From positions 124,001-188,000 of the forward strand of contig NZ_NIVQ01000001.1 in assembly GCF_002811245.1 (NCBI RefSeq): a stretch of 64,000 nt of DNA. The letters run 5' to 3'. This document shows, piece after piece, positions 55,599 through 64,000 of the stretch (position 1 is its first letter; the number at the start of each line of letters is the position of its first letter). A model generated the notes under the pieces. That model saw only the letters and a list, made by a program, of their open reading frames with translations, did no database searches and was not told where the DNA came from. This stretch comes from Vibrio salilacus. Lineage in GTDB: Bacteria; Pseudomonadota; Gammaproteobacteria; Enterobacterales; Vibrionaceae. A program made the translations under genes and the position numbers.

Positions 55599-55938
55599 GT
55601 GGTCACATTTTTTTGTATTAAATCGGTGTTTTATTACATTAAAGTGCGCAGTTGCGCATCTAAAAATAACTACGCTAGATGGTTGTGTCGTCTAAACGCT
55701 ATTACTATATTAATAGGGTATCCAAATAACTTCAAAGGTGTAGAGAACCAAGTAAACTCCCAGAGCAAATACGAACAACTGAACGCAATTGACACACATA
55801 GCCTAACGAGCAATTCGTTATCGTGCATCGAAAAACGTATAAGAATCAGTATTTTCAACGGCCTTTTGCTTTACCACTCTTTGTCTCTCACCTACGAGTT
55901 ATCGATACATTACTTGATAACCCAGAAGGAGAATGATT
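55599..55938. other. AT-rich gap, nothing recognised
   Basis: An open frame runs through here on the plus strand, but its composition, lack of ribosome site and unusual residues make a gene unlikely. An imperfect hairpin (ATCTTTTGT ... ACAAAAGAT) lies just before at about 55530-55565. Confidence 0.4.
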
Positions 55939-56091
55939 ATGGTATCACTAGGTATAATCGCGTTAGCTTTCTTCGTGTTTATGTGCTGCTGGGTTACACA
56001 GCATGGCCTGCCCGTTTTGGGTATGAAGCTGGACGAGTCGGACTTACTGTTAATATCAGAAATGTCAGGTGAAGATGTCCTTGAAGCATAA
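55939..56091 (+). CDS. Small membrane protein of 50 residues
   Basis: ATG 55939 has AGGAGA at proper spacing. The product starts MVSLGIIALAFFVFMCCWVT, one membrane helix with two adjacent Cys, and ends acidic (EMSGEDVLEA). A strong terminator follows 19 bp after the stop. It lies upstream of the efflux operon but is separated from it by that terminator. No family recognised. Confidence 0.65.
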   Translation: MVSLGIIALAFFVFMCCWVTQHGLPVLGMKLDESDLLLISEMSGEDVLEA

Positions 56092-56109
56092 ATGACTTTA
56101 CGCTAAGCA

Positions 56110-56136
56110 AAAAAGGAGCCGTTATGGCTCCTTTTT
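56110..56136. terminator. Bidirectional terminator before the efflux operon
   Basis: AAAAAGGAGCC and GGCTCCTTTTT form a stem with a 5-base loop. Confidence 0.9.
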
Positions 56137-56226
56137 GTTTGCCCAGGCACTGCGTCGTGGGGTAACTCAGCAATTTGAGACACTTGTTGTGCTATCGAAT
56201 TGGTCATACTGAGCTCATGTTCCATT

Positions 56227-57126
56227 ATGGGTTCAATGATGCTGTTCAAACATCCTATTTCTCTTGTCACGATTATTCGGCTTGAACCACTCAAAGTGGG
56301 CGTTACTTGGTTAATGGTGCTGACTGAAAACGTGATGCTTATCTTACTGCCACTGTTTATCGGTCATGCTATCGATGGTGTTTTAAATCAACATTTTCAG
56401 TCGCTATTCATGTTGGCATTTCTATTTATTGCCTTAGTGATCATCGGTGTAGGTCGTCGTTTTTTTGATACTCGTGTGTATGGGGCTATTCGGCTTAAGC
56501 TGGCCAATCTTGTTGAGCGAAACCTACGCGGCTTGCCAGTGTCGACCAAAGATGCACGACTTACCATGTCTCGAGAGTTGGTCGATTTTCTTGAAAATGA
56601 TCTGCCAAGTGTCCTCACAGCCGTGGTGCAGCTTGTCGCCACCGTGACTATCCTCGCAATATTCCATATGTCATTAGCCCTTTGCATGTTGTTCTCCGGA
56701 CTATTGATGTTGATGATTTATAGCGGTTTCCACTCTCGATTCATCCAACTCAACGGGCAACTTAACGATCAAATGGAGCAGCAGGTGGAGGTATTGACTG
56801 GTGTCAGATTATCTGCATTTCGACGTCACTTTGAGCGCTTAAAACAGTGTGAAATCAAGCTCTCAGATACAGAAGCAGTGGTGTATGGCTTTATCTATCT
56901 TGCTCTGTTTGTTGCGATCATTGCCAATCTATGGATGGTCAGCCAGCTTATCGACCCGACCGCGGGACAAGTGTTTTCAATCGTGACCTATTCGCTTGAG
57001 TTTGTAGAAACCGCCGTAATGCTGCCTATTACACTACAAACGCTGTCACGGTTAAGTGAGATTTGCTTGCGGCTCAATTGTCTCCCTCAGCCGCTAATGA
57101 CGAAGGAGAGCCAGAATGAAATCTAA
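56227..57126 (+). CDS. ABC exporter-type membrane domain without ATPase
   Basis: The 299-residue protein has six hydrophobic helices arranged as an ABC type-1 exporter half (LTENVMLILLPLFIGHAIDGV at helix 1 with its periplasmic turn; AIRLKLANLVERNLRGLPVS as a coupling helix). There is no Walker A, signature or any nucleotide-binding domain; the frame ends at SEICLRLNCLPQPLM. It overlaps the RND adaptor gene by 11 bp, so it is translated with it. ATG 56227 is chosen over a TTG at 56200. A role as a membrane partner or scaffold for the RND pump is a guess. Confidence 0.8.
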   Translation: MGSMMLFKHPISLVTIIRLEPLKVGVTWLMVLTENVMLILLPLFIGHAIDGVLNQHFQSLFMLAFLFIALVIIGVGRRFFDTRVYGAIRLKLANLVERNLRGLPVSTKDARLTMSRELVDFLENDLPSVLTAVVQLVATVTILAIFHMSLALCMLFSGLLMLMIYSGFHSRFIQLNGQLNDQMEQQVEVLTGVRLSAFRRHFERLKQCEIKLSDTEAVVYGFIYLALFVAIIANLWMVSQLIDPTAGQVFSIVTYSLEFVETAVMLPITLQTLSRLSEICLRLNCLPQPLMTKESQNEI

Positions 57127-58258
57127 CCAGTGGTTGTCTGTATTTGCTGGTAGCGTGGCTATTTTAGTTGCGTTGGTCGTGGTTGATGAGTTGGAACCTC
57201 AACCTGCTTCAATTACTCACCAACAAAAGGTTTACCCACCTGTATCTGTAATCGAAGTCACGCCCTCAAGCTATCAATCGACGTTGAGGCTGTTGGGTTT
57301 AACCATGGCGCGCTGGCCATTAAAGATAAGATCATCGACTAGTGCGAAACTTCAATGGTTAGATGAAAGCATTGAACCGGGTCGTTTGGTGAAAAAAGGA
57401 CAGGTATTAGCCAAGTTGGATCCCAGTGCGATTAACGCGAGTATCGCACAAGCCTTTAGTCATCTAAAGCATGCCGAATTAGAGTTACAACGAGCCAGGC
57501 ATGAACAAACGGTTGCGATAAAAATGCTCAATCCATCAACAAGATCACCATTTGCGCGCAGAGAGCCGCAATTATTGGCCGCGAGAGCTCATCTCACCCA
57601 CACAAAGCAAGCCTATTTAAGTGCAAAAAAGTTGCTCGAAGAGGCAGTGATCACAGCGCCGTTTAATGCAGTGGTCACCCAGCGTCATATTAGTCCAGGA
57701 GAGTGGATTGAGGCAGGCCAAGTCATGTTTGAACTGGCGGCCAGTGACTCGATGAATGTCGAGCTACCTATTTCTGATATGCACTGGCAACAGGTTCAAG
57801 CGGCGCTTACTAAGCCAAGCATTCAGGTCGAGAGTCGCTCTCGTCATCAATGGTCAGCCAAAGTGCGCTATATCTCACCTGAGATGGATAAACAGACTCG
57901 TCAAAGAGAGGTCGTGCTCTCGGTTGAAGATCCTTATCAAGTGTCGCCCCGGCTCTATCCCAACCAACAAGTTGATGTTGTGATCCGCTTAGGTATCCAA
58001 GACAACGTGGTGAGTGTGCCTTTGAGTGCAATGACGCGTGACGGTTACGTGTGGACATTAGACAACAAGGACCGATTACGTAAAGAGTCAGTGGTCTTAA
58101 TTGAACAAGGCGAGCATAGGCTCCACGTTCGCTTTCAGCAAAACAGCGAGACAGCACGTAGAGTGGTTCGATACCCACTTTTGTCGATGCTGCCGGGCAA
58201 ACAGGTTGCCCCATTGTTACCAAGTGGCGATGCGTTAAAACGGGAGCCAATGGAATGA
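57116..58258 (+). CDS. RND efflux periplasmic adaptor (membrane fusion protein)
   Basis: The 380-residue protein has an N-terminal membrane anchor (about 7-24), a lipoyl half (DESIEPGRLVKKGQVLAKLD), a helical hairpin (about 105-175), the second lipoyl half (ITAPFNAVVTQRHISPGEWIEAGQ) and a beta-barrel. It links an inner-membrane RND pump to an outer-membrane channel. The gene overlaps the ABC-like gene before it and the RND gene after it, forming one operon. No TolC-like gene is in the window. Confidence 0.93.
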   Translation: MKSNQWLSVFAGSVAILVALVVVDELEPQPASITHQQKVYPPVSVIEVTPSSYQSTLRLLGLTMARWPLKIRSSTSAKLQWLDESIEPGRLVKKGQVLAKLDPSAINASIAQAFSHLKHAELELQRARHEQTVAIKMLNPSTRSPFARREPQLLAARAHLTHTKQAYLSAKKLLEEAVITAPFNAVVTQRHISPGEWIEAGQVMFELAASDSMNVELPISDMHWQQVQAALTKPSIQVESRSRHQWSAKVRYISPEMDKQTRQREVVLSVEDPYQVSPRLYPNQQVDVVIRLGIQDNVVSVPLSAMTRDGYVWTLDNKDRLRKESVVLIEQGEHRLHVRFQQNSETARRVVRYPLLSMLPGKQVAPLLPSGDALKREPME

Positions 58259-61200
58259 AGAGCATGACTAAATGGTTCATTGATAACCCTATCGCCGCCA
58301 ATCTCTTGATGATGGCGATCGTGATCAGCGGTCTCTTGGCATTGCGGCATTTGCGTGTTGAGTCGTTTCCACAAATCGAGCCTTCTTCGATCCGTATTAC
58401 TGTTGACTACCCAGGTGGAACAGCGCAACAAATAGATGAGGGGATTACTCAACGGATTGAGGAGTCGATTAGCGGCATGGCTGGTATTAAACAGATTGCC
58501 AGTCAATCTCGGGCGGGCTTGTCTCAAGTGATTGTTGCTAAAAAAAGTAGCGCTGATCTTAATAAGCTACTGGATGATATTCGCAATCAAGTCAATGCGA
58601 TTAACGGCTTTCCGCTAGACGCCGAAAGGCCACAAGTGACACGCAATGAGTTTACTAATTTGGCCGCTTTTGTTGTGGTATCTGGCCCAAGAACCGATGC
58701 CGAACTGCAACCTATTGCCAAGCAGCTTGAGCAAGCGTTAAAGAAGAGTCCGCGAATTTCCAACGTATCGAATTGGGGGGCACGCACTTCTCAACTTGTG
58801 ATCGAGCCAGACCCTGAACAACTGAGAGCATTGGGAATAAGCTTGCAAGATTTAGCTGGCCTTATAGAGCAGCAATCTCTCGAAACTCGTAGCGGTGAAC
58901 TCATCAGTGATAAGGGGCGCATGGTGATTCGCGGTGATGGTTATGCAGATGATCTGCAAAAGCTGCAACAACTTATTGTGATTTCTGGTCAGAGTGGGCA
59001 AGTGTACTTAGGAGATATTGCCAAGCTGAGTCGCGGTTACCAATACAGTGGTGCAATCGTACGCAATAATGGTGAGAGCGCGATTGCCTTGCTCGTCAGC
59101 ACGAGTCAACGCGACAACTTACTCAAAGTCAGTGAAGCGATCAGCAACACGCTTGATGTACAGCGCATGATATTGCCTGCGGATATTGAATTAACCATGC
59201 TAGCTGATATGGCGCCATATATTGAAGACCAACTGTTCCGTCTAGGTGAAAACGCATGGCAAGGCTTACTGATTGTGCTGATCTTGCTTGGTATATTTCT
59301 AGAGCTGAGGCTTGCCTTTTGGGTTGCTATGGGCATACCGATTGCGCTTTGTGGAACACTAGCAGTGATGCAAGTGTTCGATTTCAGCATCAACGATATT
59401 ACCTTATTCGGTTTTATCTTAGTTCTTGGTGTACTTGTCGACGATGCTGTCGTTGTCGGTGAAGCGATCTATGATAAAAGTTCAGCCAATGGCAGTGGCA
59501 AGCAAGCGGCTTGGCAGGGGGTGAATTCGGTATCAGTGGCGACCGTTTTCGGTGTACTCACCACCATCGCTGCGTTTTCTCCCATGTTGTGGATCAACAA
59601 CGAACTCGCCAAGGTGCTTGCTGGCTTCTCTGCCGTGGTGATTTTTGCGTTAATATTTTCCCTAATTGACAGTAAATTCATTTTGCCGTCTCACTTAGCC
59701 AAGCGCGCTAAAACAACCGTAAGCCTAGGAAGTTTTACAAAACTTCAAGTCTTAGCACAAGGTGGGTTGCAGTGGGTAAGCCTCTATATCTACAAGCCTG
59801 TTCTCAGTTTTGCGCTTGGTTATAAAATGGGTACTATGCTTGGTTTTGTCGCCACTATTATCTTGGCTTATGGTATGTGGGCCAATGGTGCCATTCGCAG
59901 TTCGTTCTTCCCCGAAATCCCTAGTCGTTACATTACCGCGCAGGTGCAGCTTGAAGATGGTGCCTCTTTGCCTTGGCAGCGACAAGCGTTATTACAGGTG
60001 GAGCAAGCGATGACAGAGGTAGAGCAGAGCTTGATCAATGATTACCCGTTGCAAAAAAAGCCAGTGGTGAACTTGTTAGCCTGGTCTGATGGGTTCGGTG
60101 ACATTGAGGTGACCGCCGAACTCACCACTGAATCGTTAAGTTTACTCCCCGGTAATGAACTATTACGGCGATGGAGAGAAAATACCGCGCAAGTGGAGGG
60201 GGCACATTCGGTTACTTTCAGTGCCGCCGATGAGCCTGCTGGTGGCACATTTTTGACCATCTCTGGCAATGACCGGAATTTAGTGACCAGAGTCAGTCAG
60301 CAACTCATGAATGTTTTAGCGTCACTCGAAGGGGTAGCGGATGTATACGATGACAGTCGCGCAGGCATTCCACAAGTCCGTTTACTATTAAATCAATATG
60401 GTCAGCAACTAGGTTTAACCCAAGCCAAGCTTGCTCAACTTGTCGGTGAGGCCTATGGTGAAAGAGAAGTGCATCGTCTGTTAGATCACGGACAAGAGAC
60501 CAAAGTTTTGTTGCACTATCCTAGAGATGAGCGAAGAACTTTAGCACAGTTAAAACGAGCCACCATTATGTTATCTAATGGCGGTAGTGTGTTGGTTGGT
60601 GATATCGCTGAGTTGCGTCATGAGCAGCAGCCTCAAGTCATTCATCGTCGTGACCGAGAGCAAGTTATCCACCTCTATTGGAAGCAAAACCGCGACCAGC
60701 AATCACCAGAGAAAACACTCGATCAGCTTAAACAAACCATTGACTCCTTGCATCAACAATACCCCAATATCACGATTAAGTCGGGTGGTGAGTTTGAGGA
60801 AATAGGTGAGGTCTCCGGTGGCTTTAAATCGGCGATGGCACTGACGCTAGTCATGATCTATATTCTGTTGGCACTGCCTTTGAAATCGTATTGGCAGCCG
60901 ATACTCATCATGACTGTAATCCCCTTTGGCTTGGCCGGCGCGATCTTTGGTCACTACTGGATGGATTTGCCGATCAGCATCCTTTCCATGTTCGGGATGA
61001 TGGCCATGACGGGTATCGTTATTAATGACTCGCTGGTTTTGGTCACGCGCTTTAATCGAGAATACCAACAAGGTGTAACGTTACAACAAGCGCTTTTGGT
61101 TACAGGAATCAGTCGTTTTAGAGCGATTTTTTTAACCACAGTGACCACTGTGTGTGGTTTATTGCCATTACTGAGCGAAACAGCAGAGCAAGCGCAATAT

Positions 61201-61353
61201 TTAAAACCTGCGGTTGTCTCTTTAGTGTTTGGTGAACTGTTCGCTACCATGGTCACCTTGATTCTCATTCCTGTGCTGCTAGGTTTGTTTTGTCGCCAGC
61301 CTGCGAAACGTCCGCAAGATTCATCTGCAGCATTCACTTTGGAGCAATCATGA
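58255..61353 (+). CDS. RND-family efflux pump, inner-membrane subunit
   Basis: The 1032-residue protein has the 12-helix plan of AcrB/MdtF-type pumps, starting KWFIDNPIAANLLMMAIVIS, with proton-relay residues in helix 4 (LVLGVLVDDAVVVGEAIYD) and a second half beginning near 520. It is of the HME/HAE-1-like branch that works without an AcrZ partner. It overlaps the adaptor by 4 bp (ATGA). Substrates are unknown; the AraC regulator downstream probably senses one. Confidence 0.94.
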   Translation: MKSMTKWFIDNPIAANLLMMAIVISGLLALRHLRVESFPQIEPSSIRITVDYPGGTAQQIDEGITQRIEESISGMAGIKQIASQSRAGLSQVIVAKKSSADLNKLLDDIRNQVNAINGFPLDAERPQVTRNEFTNLAAFVVVSGPRTDAELQPIAKQLEQALKKSPRISNVSNWGARTSQLVIEPDPEQLRALGISLQDLAGLIEQQSLETRSGELISDKGRMVIRGDGYADDLQKLQQLIVISGQSGQVYLGDIAKLSRGYQYSGAIVRNNGESAIALLVSTSQRDNLLKVSEAISNTLDVQRMILPADIELTMLADMAPYIEDQLFRLGENAWQGLLIVLILLGIFLELRLAFWVAMGIPIALCGTLAVMQVFDFSINDITLFGFILVLGVLVDDAVVVGEAIYDKSSANGSGKQAAWQGVNSVSVATVFGVLTTIAAFSPMLWINNELAKVLAGFSAVVIFALIFSLIDSKFILPSHLAKRAKTTVSLGSFTKLQVLAQGGLQWVSLYIYKPVLSFALGYKMGTMLGFVATIILAYGMWANGAIRSSFFPEIPSRYITAQVQLEDGASLPWQRQALLQVEQAMTEVEQSLINDYPLQKKPVVNLLAWSDGFGDIEVTAELTTESLSLLPGNELLRRWRENTAQVEGAHSVTFSAADEPAGGTFLTISGNDRNLVTRVSQQLMNVLASLEGVADVYDDSRAGIPQVRLLLNQYGQQLGLTQAKLAQLVGEAYGEREVHRLLDHGQETKVLLHYPRDERRTLAQLKRATIMLSNGGSVLVGDIAELRHEQQPQVIHRRDREQVIHLYWKQNRDQQSPEKTLDQLKQTIDSLHQQYPNITIKSGGEFEEIGEVSGGFKSAMALTLVMIYILLALPLKSYWQPILIMTVIPFGLAGAIFGHYWMDLPISILSMFGMMAMTGIVINDSLVLVTRFNREYQQGVTLQQALLVTGISRFRAIFLTTVTTVCGLLPLLSETAEQAQYLKPAVVSLVFGELFATMVTLILIPVLLGLFCRQPAKRPQDSSAAFTLEQS

Positions 61354-62336
61354 CAGAATCGATAAAGGACAAGAGGGCCAGTAAGTCTAGCTTGGCTGAA
61401 TGCAAAGGCTCAATAGAACACGAGAGTATCACTGCTTATAATCTGGTTCCTGAAATGGCACTGATTGACACGCTACCTAACCACCTTCAGAAACGCTTTA
61501 AGCATGCGCTTACCTTGATGCACAAAGACTGGAGCGAACGCCGTGCCTGGCAAGAGATAGCTACAGAGAGCGCAATCTCGCCTTATCATTTCCACCGTCA
61601 GTTTACCGAACTGTTTAATGAAACTCCGGGTCAATATTTATGCCGTGTACGTTTGCAAATGGTCGTCGGTTTACTCATCAACGATGAGCAGTGGAGTGTT
61701 ATTGACGTTGCGCAATATTGCGGCTTTTCATCGTCACAGTCTTTAGCTAAGGCCTTGAAGCGCGAACTGGGTGTCACAGCAAAGTATATCCGAGCGATGG
61801 GCTCCCGAGCGACACCGAAAGAAACGACCGAGTTTATTCAACAACTCGCCCATCCAAGTTGCCACTCTTCGATGGAGCAAGAACTTGCCCAATCCATCCC
61901 TACCGAGCTGGTGTGGTATCCGCAGCGAGGTATTAAAAGGCTTAAATTAGCGAGCGCCGACTGGGACACGGTGTTTGAGAGGTACGGCAAAAAATCGATG
62001 CAGTTAATGAGCCTCTCACCGATCAAACAAGTGGATAAAGCGTGGAGTGAGATTGAAGCCGAAATAGGCAACTGGCAAGTGGCGAAAATTCAATACGATC
62101 GGATTATTCCCGAAGGGTATTATTTGTGCAGTGACGTTTATTTAGCCTCAGATGTTGCCTACAGCATGGCATTAGACGCACTGTTTAAAGCCGCTGACAC
62201 GCAGGGCCTTAAGCTTGATGTGGAAGGCGACTTGGTTGAGATGATTCGCCACATTGAACTCTCTGAAGTGGGCGGGGTGACCTTTTCGTTTCAGCTTCCT
62301 GTTTTAGTGCCTGACCTTACTCATGATCATAGTTGA
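61350..62336 (+). CDS. AraC-family regulator with GyrI-like tail
   Basis: From ATG 61350 (overlapping the RND stop) the 328-residue protein has an AraC DNA-binding domain near the N-terminus (about 50-145: IATESAISPYHFHRQFTELF, then VIDVAQYCGFSSSQSLAKAL) and a C-terminal GyrI-like effector domain (about 185-320). It is the Rob/SoxS-like order with the DNA-binding part first. It ends the efflux operon and likely controls it. It overlaps the convergent hydrolase gene by 10 bp. Confidence 0.88.
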   Translation: MTESIKDKRASKSSLAECKGSIEHESITAYNLVPEMALIDTLPNHLQKRFKHALTLMHKDWSERRAWQEIATESAISPYHFHRQFTELFNETPGQYLCRVRLQMVVGLLINDEQWSVIDVAQYCGFSSSQSLAKALKRELGVTAKYIRAMGSRATPKETTEFIQQLAHPSCHSSMEQELAQSIPTELVWYPQRGIKRLKLASADWDTVFERYGKKSMQLMSLSPIKQVDKAWSEIEAEIGNWQVAKIQYDRIIPEGYYLCSDVYLASDVAYSMALDALFKAADTQGLKLDVEGDLVEMIRHIELSEVGGVTFSFQLPVLVPDLTHDHS

Positions 62337-63343
62337 GTATCGAGTGTATCCAGCCAGTGAGAAAGCGCCTCGAAAAAGCCTGGCGCGTAAACGCGTTCAC
62401 CGAATAGCCCGATTTTTACTAACACCACGATGTCATTGGTTTGACTGTTAAACTCTGGGTGATTAAGCAGGCCATGAGTAGCGTTGGGGATCATCTTAAT
62501 CGTGGCATGACTTTGCTCACGGTAGAGAGCGTGCAATAATTTGAAAGTTCGCGTGGTATCCACCTGTTCATCATTATCACCAAGTAATATCATCATAGGT
62601 TGGTGAAGGCCGATATAGTCTTGCTCAGCGTCAGACAATACATTTTTTTTGATGAAACCGAAACGCGCTTTGCTAATTGGCTTCTCCTGATTGGAAAAAA
62701 GCCTAACGTAATCCTCATAGTTTGGCTTGTTATGCCAAAATGATCGTTCTTGTTGGTGCATATTCTTTGAGCGGGCGATCACCTGCGCCGCAGCACCTTC
62801 ACGTTGTAATCGTGATTGGGTCAGATACCAACTTTGATCTAACCAGTTTATGGCGTAGCCGACTCCTACCATAAAGTTCACATCCGAGCTGTTTTGCATT
62901 AATGCGGGCGCGACCCATCCAGCTTGGCTAAATCCCATTAGACCGATCGTTTTCGCTTGGCCTGTATAGTGGCGCTTTACAAACTCAATTGCTGTGCGAA
63001 CTTCGTCTTGTCGATCTGACATCGATTGTTCAAGCCAATTTCCACTCGATTTGCCCACGCCAGGCTTGTCCCAGCTAAAAACTGCATAGCCAGCATCAAG
63101 GAACACTTGCCAGATAGGCTCATAGTATCCATGTGCATCATAAGGGATAGCCCCGTCGCCCGAAACGAACACCACTACTCCTTTGACCTTATTATCAGAT
63201 GGGGCTTTGAAATAAGCAGAAAGGCGGTGACTCTGGTGTGTAAAATAGGGGCGTTGCTCGACATATTGAGCCAAAGTCACATGACTCCAACATGCGATCC
63301 ACGTGGCTATTAGCATTAAAACTGACCTTCTGATTTGCAACAT
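62327..63343 (-). CDS. Secreted alpha/beta hydrolase
   Basis: The 338-residue protein has a signal peptide (about 1-25, ending TLAQ), the oxyanion-side segment VVVFVSGDGAIPYDAHGYY, the nucleophile elbow GLMGFSQAGW with Ser139, and a C-terminal His in NATHGLLN; Asp in LLGDNDEQVD is the likely acid. It is an exported serine hydrolase of peptidase S9/dienelactone type. It is the second gene after a DUF2860 protein on the same strand, 26 bp apart, and probably belongs with it. Confidence 0.87.
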   Translation of the reverse strand: MLQIRRSVLMLIATWIACWSHVTLAQYVEQRPYFTHQSHRLSAYFKAPSDNKVKGVVVFVSGDGAIPYDAHGYYEPIWQVFLDAGYAVFSWDKPGVGKSSGNWLEQSMSDRQDEVRTAIEFVKRHYTGQAKTIGLMGFSQAGWVAPALMQNSSDVNFMVGVGYAINWLDQSWYLTQSRLQREGAAAQVIARSKNMHQQERSFWHNKPNYEDYVRLFSNQEKPISKARFGFIKKNVLSDAEQDYIGLHQPMMILLGDNDEQVDTTRTFKLLHALYREQSHATIKMIPNATHGLLNHPEFNSQTNDIVVLVKIGLFGERVYAPGFFEALSHWLDTLDTQL

Positions 63344-63368
63344 GTTGACTCCTTTTGTTTCAGGTTAG

Positions 63369-64000
63369 TTAAAAGCGGTATAAGGCACCAATAAGCATGC
63401 CAAACTCTTCGCTATCGTAAAAAGTCAGGTTTGAATTGGATTGTTGGTAGTTTACCTGCGCGATAAGACTGACCTGATTGATTCCGAGGAAGTCTTTCTC
63501 TTCGGCTGAGACTTGCAAATGAAATAGCTCGTCTTCTCGTACTTTTTTAAACAGAGGATGTTTAACCTCATAGTCGCTACCAGAGATGCGAGCATCGATA
63601 ACCAAGGTATAAGGATAGAGGGTCAATGTAGCAGCGAGGCCCGCCCCAAATTTGTCGAAAGTATTGGCTTTGCCTTGGGTGTTCTCGTGTTGATAAAAAA
63701 GGCTAGGTTCAATGAATAGATTGCCAGAGAGTGGCAGAGTCAGGGCAAACTGAGCGAAATACCCATCGCCATTTCTATTCAATAAATCGCTCGGCGCCTG
63801 TTCATTTTTAATCGCTCGATCGTAATAGGCCAGCTTTAATCCAGCATACTGATATTCGTAATTCACTCTAACCACATCCCCCTTTATTGAGGTCTTCTCT
63901 CGTTTATTATCGATCAAGTAGGCGTTCTGCCACGCTTCACCTGCGACCAAGGTTGGTGCGTAAGCAAGCGTAAACGAAGAGCCTTCGTGCCATTGGTTCT
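63369..64000 (-). CDS. DUF2860 outer-membrane protein, partial
   Basis: The visible 209 residues form amphipathic beta-strands of an outer-membrane barrel and end in the terminal Phe of such proteins (GMLIGALYRF). Segments such as KLAYYDRAIKNEQAPSDLLN and NRNGDGYFAQFALTLPLSG fit DUF2860, a Vibrio porin-like family. The N-terminus and signal peptide lie beyond 64000. It precedes the secreted hydrolase, which suggests joint expression. Confidence 0.8.
   Translation of the reverse strand, partial: NQWHEGSSFTLAYAPTLVAGEAWQNAYLIDNKREKTSIKGDVVRVNYEYQYAGLKLAYYDRAIKNEQAPSDLLNRNGDGYFAQFALTLPLSGNLFIEPSLFYQHENTQGKANTFDKFGAGLAATLTLYPYTLVIDARISGSDYEVKHPLFKKVREDELFHLQVSAEEKDFLGINQVSLIAQVNYQQSNSNLTFYDSEEFGMLIGALYRF

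Noticed and set aside
55599-56072. 157-aa plus-strand ORF
   Set aside because: No ribosome site; odd composition. The same stretch holds a better-supported 50-residue ORF in another frame at 55939.

Overview
The window is the replication-origin region of a Vibrio (or close Vibrionaceae) second chromosome. The diagnostic block is rctB (29290-31260, minus), an AT-rich unwinding element, six ATGATCA iterons at 22-23 bp spacing, RctB-type 39-mer sites, and parA2/parB2 (32754-34950). Seven copies of the 13-bp palindrome TTTACANTGTAAA, the ParB2 centromere site parS2, lie in intergenic gaps from 21650 to 51582. Gene order around it (YebC-family gene on one side; tmcA, a complete che cluster and a FapA-family gene on the other) also resembles chromosome II of Vibrio cholerae, from memory of that genome. 

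Layout. 1-2710: start of a LysE-type exporter with a divergent Lrp/AsnC regulator, a decayed stretch, a PaaI-like thioesterase, and a mini-cluster of UPF0251, NqrM-like and NifX-like genes. 2933-8415: phosphate uptake operon pstS-pstC-pstA-pstB-phoU with a Pho box upstream. 8981-12122: arsenic operon arsR-GAPDH-phosphatase-arsJ. 12586-13124: a broken IS3-family element. 13195-20088: GNAT, nitrilase with divergent LysR, DUF5062, and a glycerate catabolic set cdaR-GntP permease-glycerate kinase. 20120-21630: MarR regulator divergent from an EamA exporter, with two matching operators. 21804-23252: second arsenic operon arsR-acr3. 23437-24980: fused and truncated potassium genes (kdpD-ktrA chimera, ktrB tail). 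25044-28921: cupin, SDR, YebC family and small Vibrio proteins. 28885-34950: origin and partition module, with a MITE-like element inserted between the RctB sites and the rctA region. 35028-37064: tmcA. 37434-49458: a full chemotaxis cluster (STAS, cheY, cheA, two cheW, a triple-PAS soluble receptor, cheR, cheD, cheB, a membrane receptor, STAS, PP2C/kinase switch protein). 49577-55490: FapA-family protein, GGDEF remnant, UspA, GH1 glycosidase, IclR regulator, a ureohydrolase-like pseudoenzyme and small ORFs. 56227-62336: an operon of an ATPase-less ABC exporter membrane domain, an RND adaptor, an RND pump and an AraC regulator. 62327-64000: a secreted alpha/beta hydrolase and a DUF2860 outer-membrane protein cut by the window end. 

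How it works together. RctB opens the origin at the ATCA-repeat unwinding element using the iterons and is restrained by the 39-mers; ParA2/ParB2 segregate the origin through the scattered parS2 sites. The flanks are accessory physiology: phosphate, arsenic, glycerate, efflux and chemotaxis. Because arsenate enters through phosphate transporters, the adjacency of pst and arsJ loci is functionally sensible. The least explained items are the HCX5R phosphatase inside the arsJ operon, the ABC membrane domain without ATPase in the RND operon, RctB sites on the far side of rctB, and parS2 sites that overlap terminator hairpins.
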